A stretch of DNA of 64,000 bases, taken from the NCBI RefSeq assembly GCF_032362555.1, contig NC_083513.1, positions 1,054,001 through 1,118,000 of the forward strand. The letters run 5' to 3'. The number at the start of each line of letters is the position of its first letter. Within the stretch, counting starts at the first letter, position 1. Source of the stretch: Amyelois transitella. Its lineage: Eukaryota; Arthropoda; Insecta; Lepidoptera; Pyralidae. A model generated the notes under the pieces. The model did no database searches. It worked only from the letters and a program-made list of their open reading frames with translations, and had not been told where the DNA came from. A program made the translations under genes and the position numbers. Of this stretch, positions 1 through 13,600 are shown piece after piece.

Positions 1-455
1 ATAATGGTAATAACGGTTTCCGAGATACTGTTTGCCTAAAAGGAAGATTAATAGACCTACATAATGTACATTGTATATTTTGACATCTATACTAAGTAAT
101 ATTATAAAGCTGAAGAGTTTGTTTGTTTGTTTGAACTCGCTAATCTCAGGAACTACTGGTTCGAATTGAAATTCTATTTGTGTTGAATAGAGCATTTATC
201 GAGGAAGGCTTTAGGCTATATAACATCACGCTGCAACTATTAGGAGCGAAGAAATAATGGAAAATGTGAGAAAAAATACGGGGAAAATTATTCATCCTTG
301 AGGGCCTCAATGATGCCCAAAACAACTATTCCACGCGGACGAAGTCACGGGCACAGCTAGTTAAATATAATGGTAGTAACGGTTTCCAAGATAATGTTTG
401 CCTAAAAGGAAGATTAATAGACCAACATGGCTCCATTTTATTTGCATATTTTGAC
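1..455. repeat. Direct repeat of about 85 bp flanking a Helitron
   Basis: Bases 1-86 and about 365-455 are near-identical (both carry GTTTGCCTAAAAGGAAGATT and end in TTTTGACAT). The Helitron at 86-361 sits between them, at the end of the first copy. Confidence 0.7.
86..361 (+). mobile_element. Non-autonomous Helitron (Lep1-like)
   Basis: It starts CTATACTAA and contains GCTGAAGAGTTTGTTTGTTTG. It ends with the GACGAAGTC hairpin region and GGGCACAGCTAG before TT. It has no terminal inverted repeats or internal coding region. Confidence 0.8.
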
Positions 456-599
456 ATAGGAACATATAAGTATCTCTTGTTTCTTGTTCAGCTTGTTGGT
501 ATATACCTTTTGACTCCTTTCGAGTCAAAAGGTGCTCCCAAGGTCTTCTCTCGAGAGAGAAGAGGATGATACAGGGATTTACGCTAGGGGTCTAACATT

Positions 600-775
600 A
601 AGAGCATATGTGGTCTAATCGGTAAGGTGCCCGGTTAAAATGCGTGATGCGCAGAAAGGCACAGGTTCTAATCCCACCTCAGGCATCTAAGTACTAATGA
701 CTATTTTCTAATATGTACTTTAGTTTGAGTGCTAACCAATGCTCTTACTGTGAGCAACACATCTGAATATGTAAC
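600..775 (+). mobile_element. S3 tRNA-like SINE, partial
   Basis: An A-box-like GGTCTAATCGGTAAGG is followed by a B-box-like GGTTCTAATCC. Downstream comes the family's GTGAGCAACACATC body. Other copies are at about 22100, 22565 and 53486. Confidence 0.6.
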
Positions 776-807
776 CATTATTCAATATGAGTAAGATTCC
801 CCTGAAA

Positions 808-1015
808 GAGAGTGCTCTTATCTGTGACACCGGAGGTCTCAGGTTCGAATCCCAGCCAGGGCATGATGAAAAACGAGCTATTTCTAATTGGGCTGGGTAT
901 TGGATGTTCATATATATAAAAAAATATTATAACATAAATATAGTATTGTTGACTTAGTATCTCGTAACACAAGATTCGAACTAACTTAGACTCTTACTAA
1001 ATCAGTGTAATTTGT
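808..1015 (+). mobile_element. S2 tRNA-derived SINE, 5' truncated
   Basis: A B box (GGTTCGAATCC) is followed by GGGCATGATGA, TTGGATGTTCA and the TAGTATCTCGTAACACAAG tail region shared with copies at 7530, 18008, 20110 and 55021. Confidence 0.7.
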
Positions 1016-1474
1016 GCCATAGGTATAGTTATATGGGTCAAATTACACTGATTAAGTTTATTTATTTAATATACTCTGTCGTGTTTTCACTACAACCCCT
1101 TATCGAGCGAAAGAATACACAACATCCTAAAAAGATTTCTCAATCCAGTAACATAATATCAAACAGTCTCTACCTGGCTATCCATTTTTTTATAAAGTTT
1201 TTTTAGCGCTAACCGCTATTATTTTGTCATAAAATATTTATCAGGGAATTTCTACAGTACCTAATCTCACGATTGGTGATTTTGACCATTGTTTTTGTCT
1301 ACCGTGAAATAATGGCCGCATTGGCTTAGTGGTTAAGTTCTTGCCTCTGGGTCATAAGTTCCTGTTCTAATTATTTTATATCTACTTAAAATTTTTAGCT
1401 CTAGCTTTTTTGTCTGTCTGTCTGTCTGGATTGTCTAATCTTTGACGACTACATAAGTACTTAAAGAAATAATT

Positions 1475-1645
1475 TACATACATATGATCACGTCTAGTAT
1501 ATCCCTTGCGGGGTAGGTAGAGACAACAGCCTTAAAAGACTGATAGGCCACGTTCAGCTGTTTGGCTTAGTGATAGAAACGAGATTCAAATAGTGACGAT
1601 TGCAAGCTCATCGCTTAAAAGGAGAATCCCAAGTTTAAGATTTAT
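1475..1645 (-). mobile_element. S1 short element, partial
   Basis: CATACATATGATCACGTC runs into CCCTTGCGGGGTAG, GGCCACGTTCAGC and GAATCCCAAG. The far end (GTGCCGGGAACCACACGGC) is missing. Confidence 0.7.
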
Positions 1646-1649
1646 TAAG

Positions 1650-4395
1650 AAAGAATTTAAAAATAAAATAAAATTAAAAAAAAAATTCTTCATATTATGT
1701 AGATTTACCACGTCATTATTATTATCCCGTTGGTTTAGTACTTATCTCGTGACACAAGTTTCGAACTTACTTCTAGGCTAACTCAATCTGTGTAAATGAT
1801 CGCTTATATTTTATTTATAATTTTTTTACGGGGTAGACAGAACCAACAGTCCTAATAAGATTCGAAAATACCTACCTAGTGGAAAAACAATACAAAAATG
1901 GAAACATCCATTTCTGATCAACAAAACATACTTATTTTCATTTTTTTTTAAACTTATTTAAAAAATTTAAGTAGGTATGTGAAGGTTACTAGATTGTTTA
2001 GAAGAAGACTTCCAATTTAGACAGACTTTCTCTTGATTACTAGGTAACATTAAAATTGTTAGTACCTTTTGATTGACTATGATAAAATAATAAATATTTA
2101 CAAGAAGGCAAGATCAAGAAATTCACGATTCTCGAATTTAATTTACTTAGAAAATAAAAATTTTGCTCAAATATGTATGTCTTAAATAATTGCACATGGC
2201 CCGACTCGCGCTTGACCATTTTAACTCCTAACAAGGTGCCAGTGACACCTAACGGTTGACGATCAAGACCGCATTATGTTGATCGCTAAATAATGACAGG
2301 AACATTTGTCAACCCTTTGACACCCTTCAACAAGGGTGCCCTGATTTTAACACCTACTGGGTGACAACGGGACTTCGGGAATTACCTAATTCATGTGGTT
2401 ATGATCAGGTGAGGTCTAAAAAAAATCTGAACAACTAGTTAAGAATTCTATGGTTTAAACGGAATTATAACAAAAGAAATACTAAAATGTTCTGGAAAAT
2501 AAATATGCGTGAAATGAAAAATCCTCTCTGAAGTGCATCTCTAGGCTGAATTTTATTTTCTCTTTGCATATAATTATACTTTGTATAACTCGCCCAATAT
2601 AAAGTATAATTATATGACTAGAACTGTCTAAATAACGACACTGGCAAAAATAAGCGCATGAAGAAGTTCGATTGCTAAAACGAAGAAAGAAAATATATAT
2701 ATATATACTAAAAATCTGGTAGCGCCATCTCTTAGATGTTTTAATGATTAAAAAGTACAAAAAGAATATGCTCAACGTTACCCGTTTCAATACGATCGTA
2801 CGTAGTAGTTCCATGTCAGTTTCATAGATGGAGCTGTATTAAAAAATCTATTCGGTAGAGGATAAGGTAATTCGCTTTTTTGTTCGTTACGAATAAACTT
2901 AAGATATTTTGAGCCGATTATGATCATATTTGACGTAAAGACAAACACAATATTTAATAGATTTTTAATTGAAAATACCCACGGAAGCTAAGCCCCCTGC
3001 TACAATCTAATCCCCACTAATAATTTAAATGCGGAAGTAAGTTTATAATGTTTGTTTGCTTGTTTGTTACCTCTTCACGGGTTACCTACTGAAATCATCT
3101 TTAAATATCACGTACTTATATATAAATTAAAAGTCTGATGAAGATCATCAGACTAATAAGTACCTTTCATCCCGGTAAAAACTAAATCCACAATTTTTCA
3201 ATAAAAAAAACCTGTATTCTTTTGTAGGTGGCGCTAAATTCGCCGCTTTTTGAAGATTGCGGTAAATTGCGTCGCTATCTGTAAACCTGGTGTATATATA
3301 AATTCTATAATTTTTCTTAATAAAAATGACTGGTAATAAGCACATAACGGTATTTAAAATTATATTTTATTATTAAACTAGCAGTTCAACGCTAACTGCA
3401 TAACATAAATTATTCATAATATAAAATTAATCACAATACATTCGAGTGTATAAATTATTAGGTCAGTCTTGACTTACTTACAAGGATATTTTGACAGACA
3501 TAGATCTATATAGACACCGCAAATTAATTCGAGGATGATTTGCCAAAATCAGCGCCCAACTAATTTTTTTTTTCAAAAATAAAATATAATAACAGTTATT
3601 TCGCTATCTGCACAATGACCACTGACGACATATTTTTACATATTTTTTATTTAATTTTGTCAAAAACGATGTTATTTCGACCATAAGTTTTTGGTTATTT
3701 TTACAGATAAGTAGAAAAAGAAAAAAAGACACGCTCTGTTTCCGTATTGAGTAAATTGGCAGTATCTTTCTAGATCTATATCTGTGATTCCCGCTAAATT
3801 TGTGATTTAATTTTACGCCATTTATCGCATACGTTACAACGAAAGGGGCATAAATTGGAATAATATAATAAAGTATTCCGCTTTTTATGCATAAGGGCCT
3901 TATGCATAATTAACTTTAAGGCACTTGGGAGTTTCTTATACTTAGTTATTTATCAATTAGAGTACTTACATAACATTAAAAGATTAATTTAAATTAATTA
4001 CAATATATTCGACCAACATTTTGACAGACAATCTGTGCAACCCTTAATTATTTTTTATTTTCAGAGACTAATATAATATTGAAACTGAATTTTAACAGTC
4101 TTCATTTATTAATAATTTACCTAATTATTGTCATGTAAGTTGAAAGCTGTTGATTTTTTTTCTATTTTTCAATTTCATAAATCCTAAATGAACATTGAAC
4201 ATTCTCTTCATTAAGTATATATATATATTTTTATTCAATAATAATAAATTACTTTTAATGCAATTTTTAAACTTAACTTTTCTAAATATCTATCATACAA
4301 AACAACACATTTTTGTACACTCAAGTCTACATCAAATCTTTTAGAATGAGTGTACTATTGAACTAAATAGTAACCTCAAGAACATGAATAAATTT
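1650..4395. other. AT-rich stretch without a recognised gene
   Basis: I see no exon with MFS similarity and no long open frame. It contains a fragment near 2960-3080 resembling the start of a Helitron (AATGCGGAAGTAAG), a GTGGCGCTAAATTCG block near 3227 with relatives near 29420 and 63390, and many poly-A/T runs. It probably consists of old decayed repeats downstream of gene A. Confidence 0.5.
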
Positions 4396-4399
4396 CATA

Positions 4400-4556
4400 C
4401 ATACATACATACATAATCACGTCTATATCCCTTGCGGGGTAGACATAGCCAAACAGTCTTGAAAAACTAAAAGGCCACGTTCAGCTGTTTGGCTTTATGA
4501 TAGAATTGAGATTCAAATAGTGACAGGTTGCTGGCCCGTTGCTTAAATGAAGGTAA
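4400..4556 (-). mobile_element. S1 short element, partial
   Basis: It has the (CATA)n start, TATATCCCTTGCGGGGTAG, and GTGACAGGTTGCTGGCCC, where it ends. It lies just past the gene A stop codon. Confidence 0.75.
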
Positions 4557-4609
4557 ATTAATAAACTTCAAATTGCAATGTTTGGTTCTATACTCTAACA
4601 AATCGCTTG

Positions 4610-7600
4610 TTAATAAGTTAACCCTCTCTGCTCCAACTTGTCTCTGACTTCTTCAGGCTTTGGCCAGAACAGCATCAATATTGTTGAACCTGTAAAATAC
4701 ATGCATACATATATTATGGTCACGTTTATATCCCTTGTGAGGTAGATAGAGCCAACAGTCTTGAAAAGACTGATAGGTCACGCTTAGCTATTTGGTTTAA
4801 TGATATAATTGAGATTCAAATAGTGATAGGTTGCTAGACCATCGCCTAAAAAGAATCCCAAGTTTGTAAGCCTATCCCTTAATCGCCTTTTACGACATCC
4901 ATAGGAAAGAGATGGAGTGGTCCTATTCTTTATATAAAGACATTCATTAGCATACTGTCTTCCACATTCCACCTTTTATATTCAAACTTCTACTCCTCAC
5001 CATGAGCCGATATGGGTTAGGTTCCCTGCAAAGGTTACGGAGGTCAGACGGGAGTCACTTCGTGTAAAATCCCGACTTACCAATCCAGGAATATAGTTAA
5101 AAGGCACCCAGGGTTCCTGATTTCTGCACCCAGGATTCCTGTTCCTTTCTCCAGAGAAGTCAGAATATAACTGGAAAAGGAAGACACCGGAAAAGGAAGA
5201 AACTAATCCGATTATGATAACACACGCAGTTTCTTAAAACATGCAAATTTCCATATCATGTTTTTGCCGGAAGAGCATCGGTTAGCACTCAAACTAATGT
5301 ATCAAATTGTAGCTGCATTCGTACAAAATATGTTTTTTTCATCCTCAAAATTCAAATTCAAAATTTTTATTCATTATTATAGGATACTTCATATCGCTTA
5401 ATAATTGTCAAAACGTATGGTTTAACAACATTGGTTGTGTCAAATAAATTACTTAAAACTAAGTTTACTGCCGCTTCCAAGGCGTCAGTGCAGAAGAAGC
5501 GGTAACAAACTGCACTGCAGCATTTTCTTCCTCATTAATTAATGAGTCATCATTCCTTATTAACCGCCTTCAGAAAATGAGTTAGTTCTCAATCCGTTTG
5601 ACTTCAGAATCTATAAGGCAATTAAGGAAGAGTACTTACCCATAGTAATGGATCCGAATACGATGAAGGCTGCCAAACAGTGGGTGTTCATGGTGGCTCC
5701 GAGGAGGTAGGACCCCACCGCGGCGCCCGTCCGCCCCACCATGTACATCAAACACATCGCCATAGCTCTGGAGACAAACAGATAGATAGATAGAAAAAAG
5801 CTTTATTCACTATCTGTTTCACTCGTTAAAGTTAAGAATCCACTACAAAATTTTCTCCCTAATCGTGTTGTTACAGACTGGAACAAGCATCCTACGAGTG
5901 TCATAACTGCTCCTTCAGTCAATTGTTTTAAGAATCGGCTAGACAAACTTTTCAAAATCTCCAAGCATCAAAATTCACACGCATCAGCTTAATGAGCCGC
6001 TAGTGTGTTTAAAGTATATAATAATAACTATCACAATACATTTGTTGGACACATACATAATTAACGGTAATAAAAAATGTGAATGTGCAATGTGCATGTA
6101 TGTACCACAAACAATGATGGACAGTGAAAAGGTCCTAACTCAGCATAATATCGCAGGTGTAGACACCGCGGCGCTGATGATTCTGCCAGAACCGTAGATG
6201 AGCTCAGCGAAGCCACACGAAGAGGAGATAAATGTACTAGTTATAGGGCGAGTGTCCTATAAAGTTTGTTAATAGCTCAGCAAAAAAGAAACAAATAAGT
6301 GCGAATGTAATAAATATTTTAATTTACTAGAGCAGAAAGAACAGTAAAAATCTAAATAATAATTATATAGAACAGGTATACATAAAGATACGTACTTATG
6401 CTATTAGTGAATTAGTCACCTGCCTTGCTCACCCTGAGGTGTTTACGGGTGGAGGTGGTTGCAAAAAGATTTCTACTTCACCTAAAGAGTTAGACAGGAA
6501 AATACCTTTAACTGTACCTATAAGGATAAATATAATGATATATTAATCCTAGACTAGAACGGGACTTATCGACACTGCAATATCAGCTAAAGAGGACGCA
6601 GCGCATCCTGAACACAGCGCTTAAATGAGATAAATCGTTTTTCTCCTAAATAAATATCTAAGTAAAGATTAAGAAAATCTATCTATATGTATAAACGATT
6701 AAGATGCTAACCTTAGACAAGTTGGAAATACATCGACTGCAATAGCAGCTAAAATAGAAGCAGCGCATCCTGAACACAGCGCTTAAATGAGATAAGTCGA
6801 TCTTCTCCTAAGTAAAGAAAATGAAAAACTATCTTTATGTATAAATGCTAAAGATGATTACCTTAAACAATTTGGAAATACATCGACTGCAATAGCAGCC
6901 AAAATAGAAGCAGCGCATCCTGAACACAGCGCTAAAATGAGATAAGTCGATCTTCTCCTAAGTAAAGATAATGAAAAACTATCTATATGTATAAATGATA
7001 AAGATGCTAACCTTAGGCAAGTAGGAAATACATCGACTGCAATAGCAGCTACAATAGAAGCAGCGCATCCTGAACAGAGCGCTAAAATGAGATAAGTTGT
7101 TCTACCCCTAAATAAATACCTAAGTAAAGATTAAGAAAATCTATCTATATGTATAAATGATAAAGATGATTACCTTAAACAAGTTGGAAATACATCGACT
7201 GCAATAGCAGCTAAAATAGAAGCAGCGCATCCTGAACACAGCGCTATAATGAGATAAGTTGTTCTACCCCTAAATAAATACCTAAGTAAAGATAATGAAA
7301 AACTATCTATATGTATAAATGATATAGATGCTAACCTTAGACAAGTTGGAAATACATCGACTGCAATAGCAGCTAAAATAGAAGCAGCGCATCCTGAACA
7401 CAGCGCTAAAATGAGCAGAGCTGTAGCAGCTCCCCCTTGTGGGACAAACGCGGCACCCATCGTTGCTACACCACATATTATCATTATACCACCTGAAATT
7501 GAAAAAGGTAATCTTATAAGCAATCGACGGACTCTGTGGCGTAGCGGTAGTAGTGTCTGTGACACCAGGGGTCCCGGGTTCGAATCCCGGCCAGGGCATG

Positions 7601-10600
7601 ATGAGAAACGAACTTTCTCCGATTGGCCTGGGTCTTGGATGTTTATCTATATAAGTATTTATTATAAAATATAGTATCGTTGAGTTAGTATCTCGTAACA
7701 CAAGTCTCGAACTTACTTCGAGGCTGACTCAATCAGTGTTATTTGTCCCGTATATATGTATTTATTATTTATGTGTCGATTAAAAATCATGCATCACACG
7801 CTTAATTCTTAGATTTAACTACATATACCTAGGTATTTCTGATACCTTACAATAAGCAGTGGATTTTCAGCTAGTAACTTTCAAGTTGGATGTAAGAGCA
7901 AAAGAAGCAATCATCTAAATACCACAACAGCATACTTACAGTATAATCTCTTCTTTCCAATCTTGTTGATGAACATGCCAATAGCCAGGTAAGTAAGAGC
8001 GAACACCGCTCCCATAGCCATGGAGATGGGGAACACACCAATTGAAACTTCTACTGTACAAGACGAAACTTCAGTCTGGAATTAAACAATTGTTTTTGAA
8101 CGATAAATCATACAGATCACGCAAGACCTTAAGAAAATTTTGGTTTTCAATATTAAACTCAAACTCAAGGACATATGGTACTTTTTTGTCAATAGTTGCT
8201 AGTCTTTAGCTCTCATCTTTGCAAGTTACCGGTTGGACCTTTCATCGCGTGCTTTGGCCTATGGTACGCTGTTTAAAATTCCTCTGCTCACTTTCCCGGT
8301 TTCAAGCATCCTAGATAACTAGTCCTAGTCCTAGATTTACGAGTCAATGGAGTAAAGACTGTCCTCAGTCTTAACTTAATCAGGACTCGTAAATCCCTTT
8401 CCGCGATGTTTATCCAGGATTTCTTCGACTTGCCCCTTCTGCCAAGGTTAGACTAATTTTCCTGTTTTTAACTTTTTTTCTCGTAATTGCGCCTTGTGCG
8501 ATGTCAAACGAGTTAACATTATTCACCTTTTTTAATTTCTCCATAATGATTTCACAAATAGTTATGCTTTTCTCGCTGGTATTCTTCAAAATATTGTTTA
8601 GAAGTTCCGGTACCCACACGTACAATCCGCTAGATCTGAAATATCAACAACAACTTTTTTTAAAAACATTGCAAAGATTTAAGATTAAAAATAATATTGA
8701 TAGGATAATTAATACTATGCAGGATATGGATAATACAATTAAGTCATTTAGTTTTCAATTATTTACGTTTTTAGCTGCAACTTCAGATGGTTTCGTATAA
8801 TTTGCAAAATTAAAATTATGTGTAATTATAATAACAGTGTAATTATGTGTAATTATAGTGACAGGATGCTAACCCATCGCCTAAAAATGAATTCCAAGTT
8901 TGTAAGCCTTTCCCTTTGTCGCCTTTTACGACATCCATAGGAACGAGATGGAGTGGTCCTATTGTTTTTTGTACTGGTGCCGGGAACCACACGGCACTCC
9001 TTGACAAAGTAGTAGTACTTAATGATATATGTATGAATCCTTATGATAATAATGTGATAATTAATGATTGTGATAATAATATGAAATATAAATTACTCAC
9101 AGCATAAACACAGAGAACATGGATATATGAGAGATGAACACACATCTCAGAAGAGGTGGTCTGAACATCAACCCTATGTTCTTGATGGCTCCCGCGAACC
9201 CAGCTGGTTTCTCGCTGTCCATATTGGTTAAGATAATTTTGTCTACCTGAAAGTATTTACATACGTACATATATTTGTGAAAGTATAGTTACATGGATGT
9301 CGTAAAAGGCGACTAAGGGTTACAAACTTGGGATTCTTTAAGGCGATGGGCTAGCAACCTGTCACTACTTAAATCTCAATTCTATTATTAAGCCAAACAG
9401 CTGAACGTGGCCTATCAGTCTTTTCAAGACTGTTGGCTCTGTCTATCCCGCAAGGGATATAGTATGGATGTCGTAAAAGGCGACTAACGGATAGGGTTAC
9501 AAACTTGGAATACTTTAAGGCGATGGGCTAGCAACCTGTCACTATTTCAATCATAATTCTATCATCAAGCCAAACAGCTGAATGTGGCATCTTTGTCTTT
9601 TCAAGACTGCTGTCTACCTCGCAAGGTACATATAATTATGTGACTGTATGTATGTATGAAAGTATTTAACTACTTTGAAAAAAAACGTAATTTATTGACA
9701 AAGTTGTTGCAACAATTGATATATATTCACAACTTTAAAGGCTTTATGACTTGAACTTTGGACATCAGAGTAACATGGCCTACAATATTTAGATTTACAA
9801 AGCTCGAACTAATGCCTGAAGGGTAAAATCAGGAATAACTAAAACAAGGTGTCAAATAGTTATTCAATATTTAGCCATCTAAAGAAAACTCTATAAAAAC
9901 ATTTTTTGCTTTGATGAAAGCAAAAAAATGTCATTGCTCAAATCATGGGAACTTCTATGATATGAACAATGTTAAATCTAATTCTATAGCATGTGATCAC
10001 ACTTTCAATAACACTTAATTTATAAGATCAATGAAACCTCAACTCTCGTCTTTACATGAACAATACAAAACATTGCAGACTTATGTATATGTTCCACTAG
10101 AGGCCGCCCGCGACTTCGTCCGCATGGAAACCCTATCAATACCGCGGGAACTGCGGGATAAAAAGTAGCCTATATGTTATTCTGGGTCTTCACTATGTTT
10201 TTTCTTCAGAACCAAACCGTCATGGAAGCTTCTTGTAGTTTTATGTGCGCCTATCCCTTAGTCGCCTGTTAAGACGTCCATGGAAAAGAGTTGGAGTGAC
10301 CCATTATCTTAATCGGCGGGAACCACACCATCATTAAGCCATTCACAGCTAAACATGGCCTTACGAGACTATTGGCTCTGTCTGCCACGCAAGAGATAAC
10401 AAACATACGTACATACATATGGTCACGTCTATATCCCTTGCGGGGTAGACAGCCAATAGTCATGAAAAGACTGAATGGCCACGTTCAGCTATTTCGGCGC
10501 AAGAGATAAAGAGATATGTTTGTTTATTCAAAATACTATACCAACATAAGAAACTTACAGGAAACTGATCAGCCGAAGCTCTATGGTTCCACGAATACAT

Positions 10601-13600
10601 CTTGGCCAAAACAGGCAGGGCTGCATCAGGCCCTTTCGCTGACAGCAGATACCGAGGACTTTCAGGTAGGAACAGCAGAAGAAGAGCCGCCACCAGTCCA
10701 GGGGCACACCAAGACCAGACGAATGCCCTCCACGGTACCACTGTGAAGCTGAACAGTGCGAAAGACCACTTGCCAGGAATTATCAGCCAGGCGAGACCTG
10801 TAACAAAATAATGGAAATAGATAACCAATATGTTTTACATACATACATAAAATCACGCCTCTTTCCCGGAGGGGTAGGCAGAGACTACCTCTTTCCACTT
10901 GCCACGATCTCTGCATACTACATACATATAATCACGTCTATATCTCTTGCGGGGTAGACAGAGCCAACAGTCTTGAAAAGATTGAGAGGCCACGTTCAGC
11001 TGTTTGGCTTAATGATAGAATTGAGATTCAAATAGTGACAGGTTGCTAGCCTGTCGCCTAAAAGAAGAATCTCAAGTTAATTAGCATATCCCTTAGTCGC
11101 CTTTTACGACATCCATGGGAAAGAGATTGATAGAGAGCAATATGTTCTAGTATTCTTTATACTCTCAGCTCCTGCGCTTTGGACCCTGGGGTCCATTGAA
11201 GTATATTAATTAGGGTAACATTATACAATTTATTTTATTTTGAGTATCATATGCGCGATTCATGATATTTGTGTAATGAACAATTCTCAATGATATGTGT
11301 GTCACCATAAGCTACCACCATAATTGAATCCTGAAATTAACGTAACCATTTTTACGTTAATTTCAGGATTGACACTTCATATCCTGGATTAATATTAATA
11401 TTTGGATTCGTATTAATATTTGGATTTTTTTGTCTAAATCATCTTAATTCTCTCATCTAAACTCGACAGAAGGCGAGCAACGATATTGACCGCCAAGATC
11501 AATTGATTCCGATATAAACATTTCTAGTGGATAATCTGATACTGTGCCGACCCCACGTAGAAAGTGGGAAAAGGTAGGTAACGACGAAGAAGAAGAATCT
11601 GATGATTATACTTATCTAAATCTACGTAATAAATGTATACTAATATTATAAAGCTGAAGAGTTTGTTTGTTTGTTTGAACGCGCTTATCTCAGGAACGAC
11701 TGGTTCGAATTAAAAAAATCTTTTTTCGGTAAACCATTCGGCAGACCATTTATCGAGCAAGGCTTTAGGCTATATAACATCACCCTACAACTATAGGGAG
11801 CAAAGAAATAATGGAAAATGTGAAAAAAAAAACGGGAAAAATTATTCATCCTTGAGGGCTTCATTGATAACCAAAATAATTATTCCACGCGGACAAAGTC
11901 GCACTTATGTTAAAAATCCTATATATTAGTCCTATATTTTCCTGCTCATCTTTATAAATATTTTTTTCTGTTACTATCAGAACTGTACGAATGATCATAA
12001 CATTCTGAAGGTTACCTGGTAATGTGATGAAGGAGAACGAAATGAAGACCGAACCCCAGGCTATGGCGGACGCTCTTCTTGAATTCATGTGCATTTCTCC
12101 TAAATACGCGTATACTGTAGCACTGGAAGCTGACACGCTGAAACCAATTTTTCGGAAAAATATTGTGATCATGTTTGGACGTAGACACAAATTAAAATGC
12201 ACGGCAGATAATATACTCGTAAATAATAAACATGTAGATACATAGACACACAATCACGTTTTTATCCCTGACAGCAAACAGAGCCAACAGTCTTAAAAAG
12301 GCTGAAAGTCCACGAGATTTCAATATTGGGAAAGTATTAACTGTCATGAAGACTAAACGAGTGTTTATATCTTTGAAATAAACATAATAGAACAATTTAT
12401 TTGAGGGCAACATTTTGCAGCTTTCTAAAAACAATGACCAGAATCCAATAATCTTTATTTGATCTGATGTTACTCAAACAATGAATTTAAAGAAAGAAAG
12501 AAGATTTGAAATACTTACAGACATCCAGTCAGCATTCGAAGGAACATTAGCATCCACACATCAACGGCGAAGGAGGATGCCACTGAGAAGACAGCTGATG
12601 CCAACAAAGCTGGCAGCATTACTGCTCTTCTGCCCACCCTGTCTCCGAAGTAACCCCATAGGAACGACGTGCTTATTATACCTGAAAAAGAAGTAGTCTT
12701 CAGTTCTTCATGGTTCTCTTTGCGCAAATCACCTTTCCATTTTAATTTCCTTCCACCCTAAGGTGGACTGAAAGAGATTGCTTTAGCGATAATTCCGCCT
12801 TTGTACCTCATTACCTTTTTTAACCTCATTGCCTTTTTTAGCCTCATTGCCTTTGTACCTTAATTTTATTTTATTTTTTCTTATGGTGCAATTAAGAGTC
12901 TATCTGTTTGTATATCTTGATCATTATTAATACTTTTTACTTTCCGAACGATATGGCTGTATTTTTAAAACCGGCCCGATTCTAACGCTCTTTAAGAATG
13001 CGATTCAATGGAGCAGCTTTAGTCGCCTTTTCTGATAATTGTGCATACATCCTTCCTCCAGTATATGTCTAAATACAACCCAATAAAAGCAGCAGCATTG
13101 AGCAATCTCTTATATTCACTGGTAAGGTTGAGTTCATATTTAGCAGCGGTGATAGCATAGCTCATTCGGACAGACTCCATGGAGAGTTTCAGCAAAATAA
13201 GGTCATTGGTAAGGTAGATAGATAGATAAAACTTTATTTTACCATAAGAGTAAAACATACAAAACAGCACAAAACAGACAGAGATGGTACATAGGCTTGC
13301 AAAACTATGTAGCTTCAAACGCTAGTGGATTAAAATTAAGTGATCCATTGGCTGAAAACGTCTACGCAGTTTAATATGTCTGGTTTACACTTCCATAGAG
13401 CTACAGGTTGTATCATTTGTCATATTTTGCCTTTTTCTTCTTCCTTCTCACTTTAATCCCGTCCTCACTTCTTCGAAGCTGGGATCCGCCGGTGACTACA
13501 CGATCATGAGTTGGGTTGCTCACGTTCTTAAATGAAGCGACTCCCGTCTGACCTTCGCAGCTTTTTCAGGGAAACCTTACCGATATAGGCTCATGATTAC

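Noticed and set aside
7529-7600. Functional tRNA gene
   Set aside because: A and B boxes are present, but there is no proper cloverleaf (no acceptor stem pairing) and the same sequence continues into a SINE body repeated elsewhere.
8410-8526. Possible extension of gene A exon 7 beyond 8527
   Set aside because: The frame stays open past the donor, but GTGAAT at 8521-8526 gives the phase-0 junction required by exon 8 and matches gene B; the extension reads into intron sequence.
12481-12696. Plus-strand frame over gene A exon 3
   Set aside because: Antisense shadow of the conserved minus-strand exon with the MFS GYFGDRVGRR motif.
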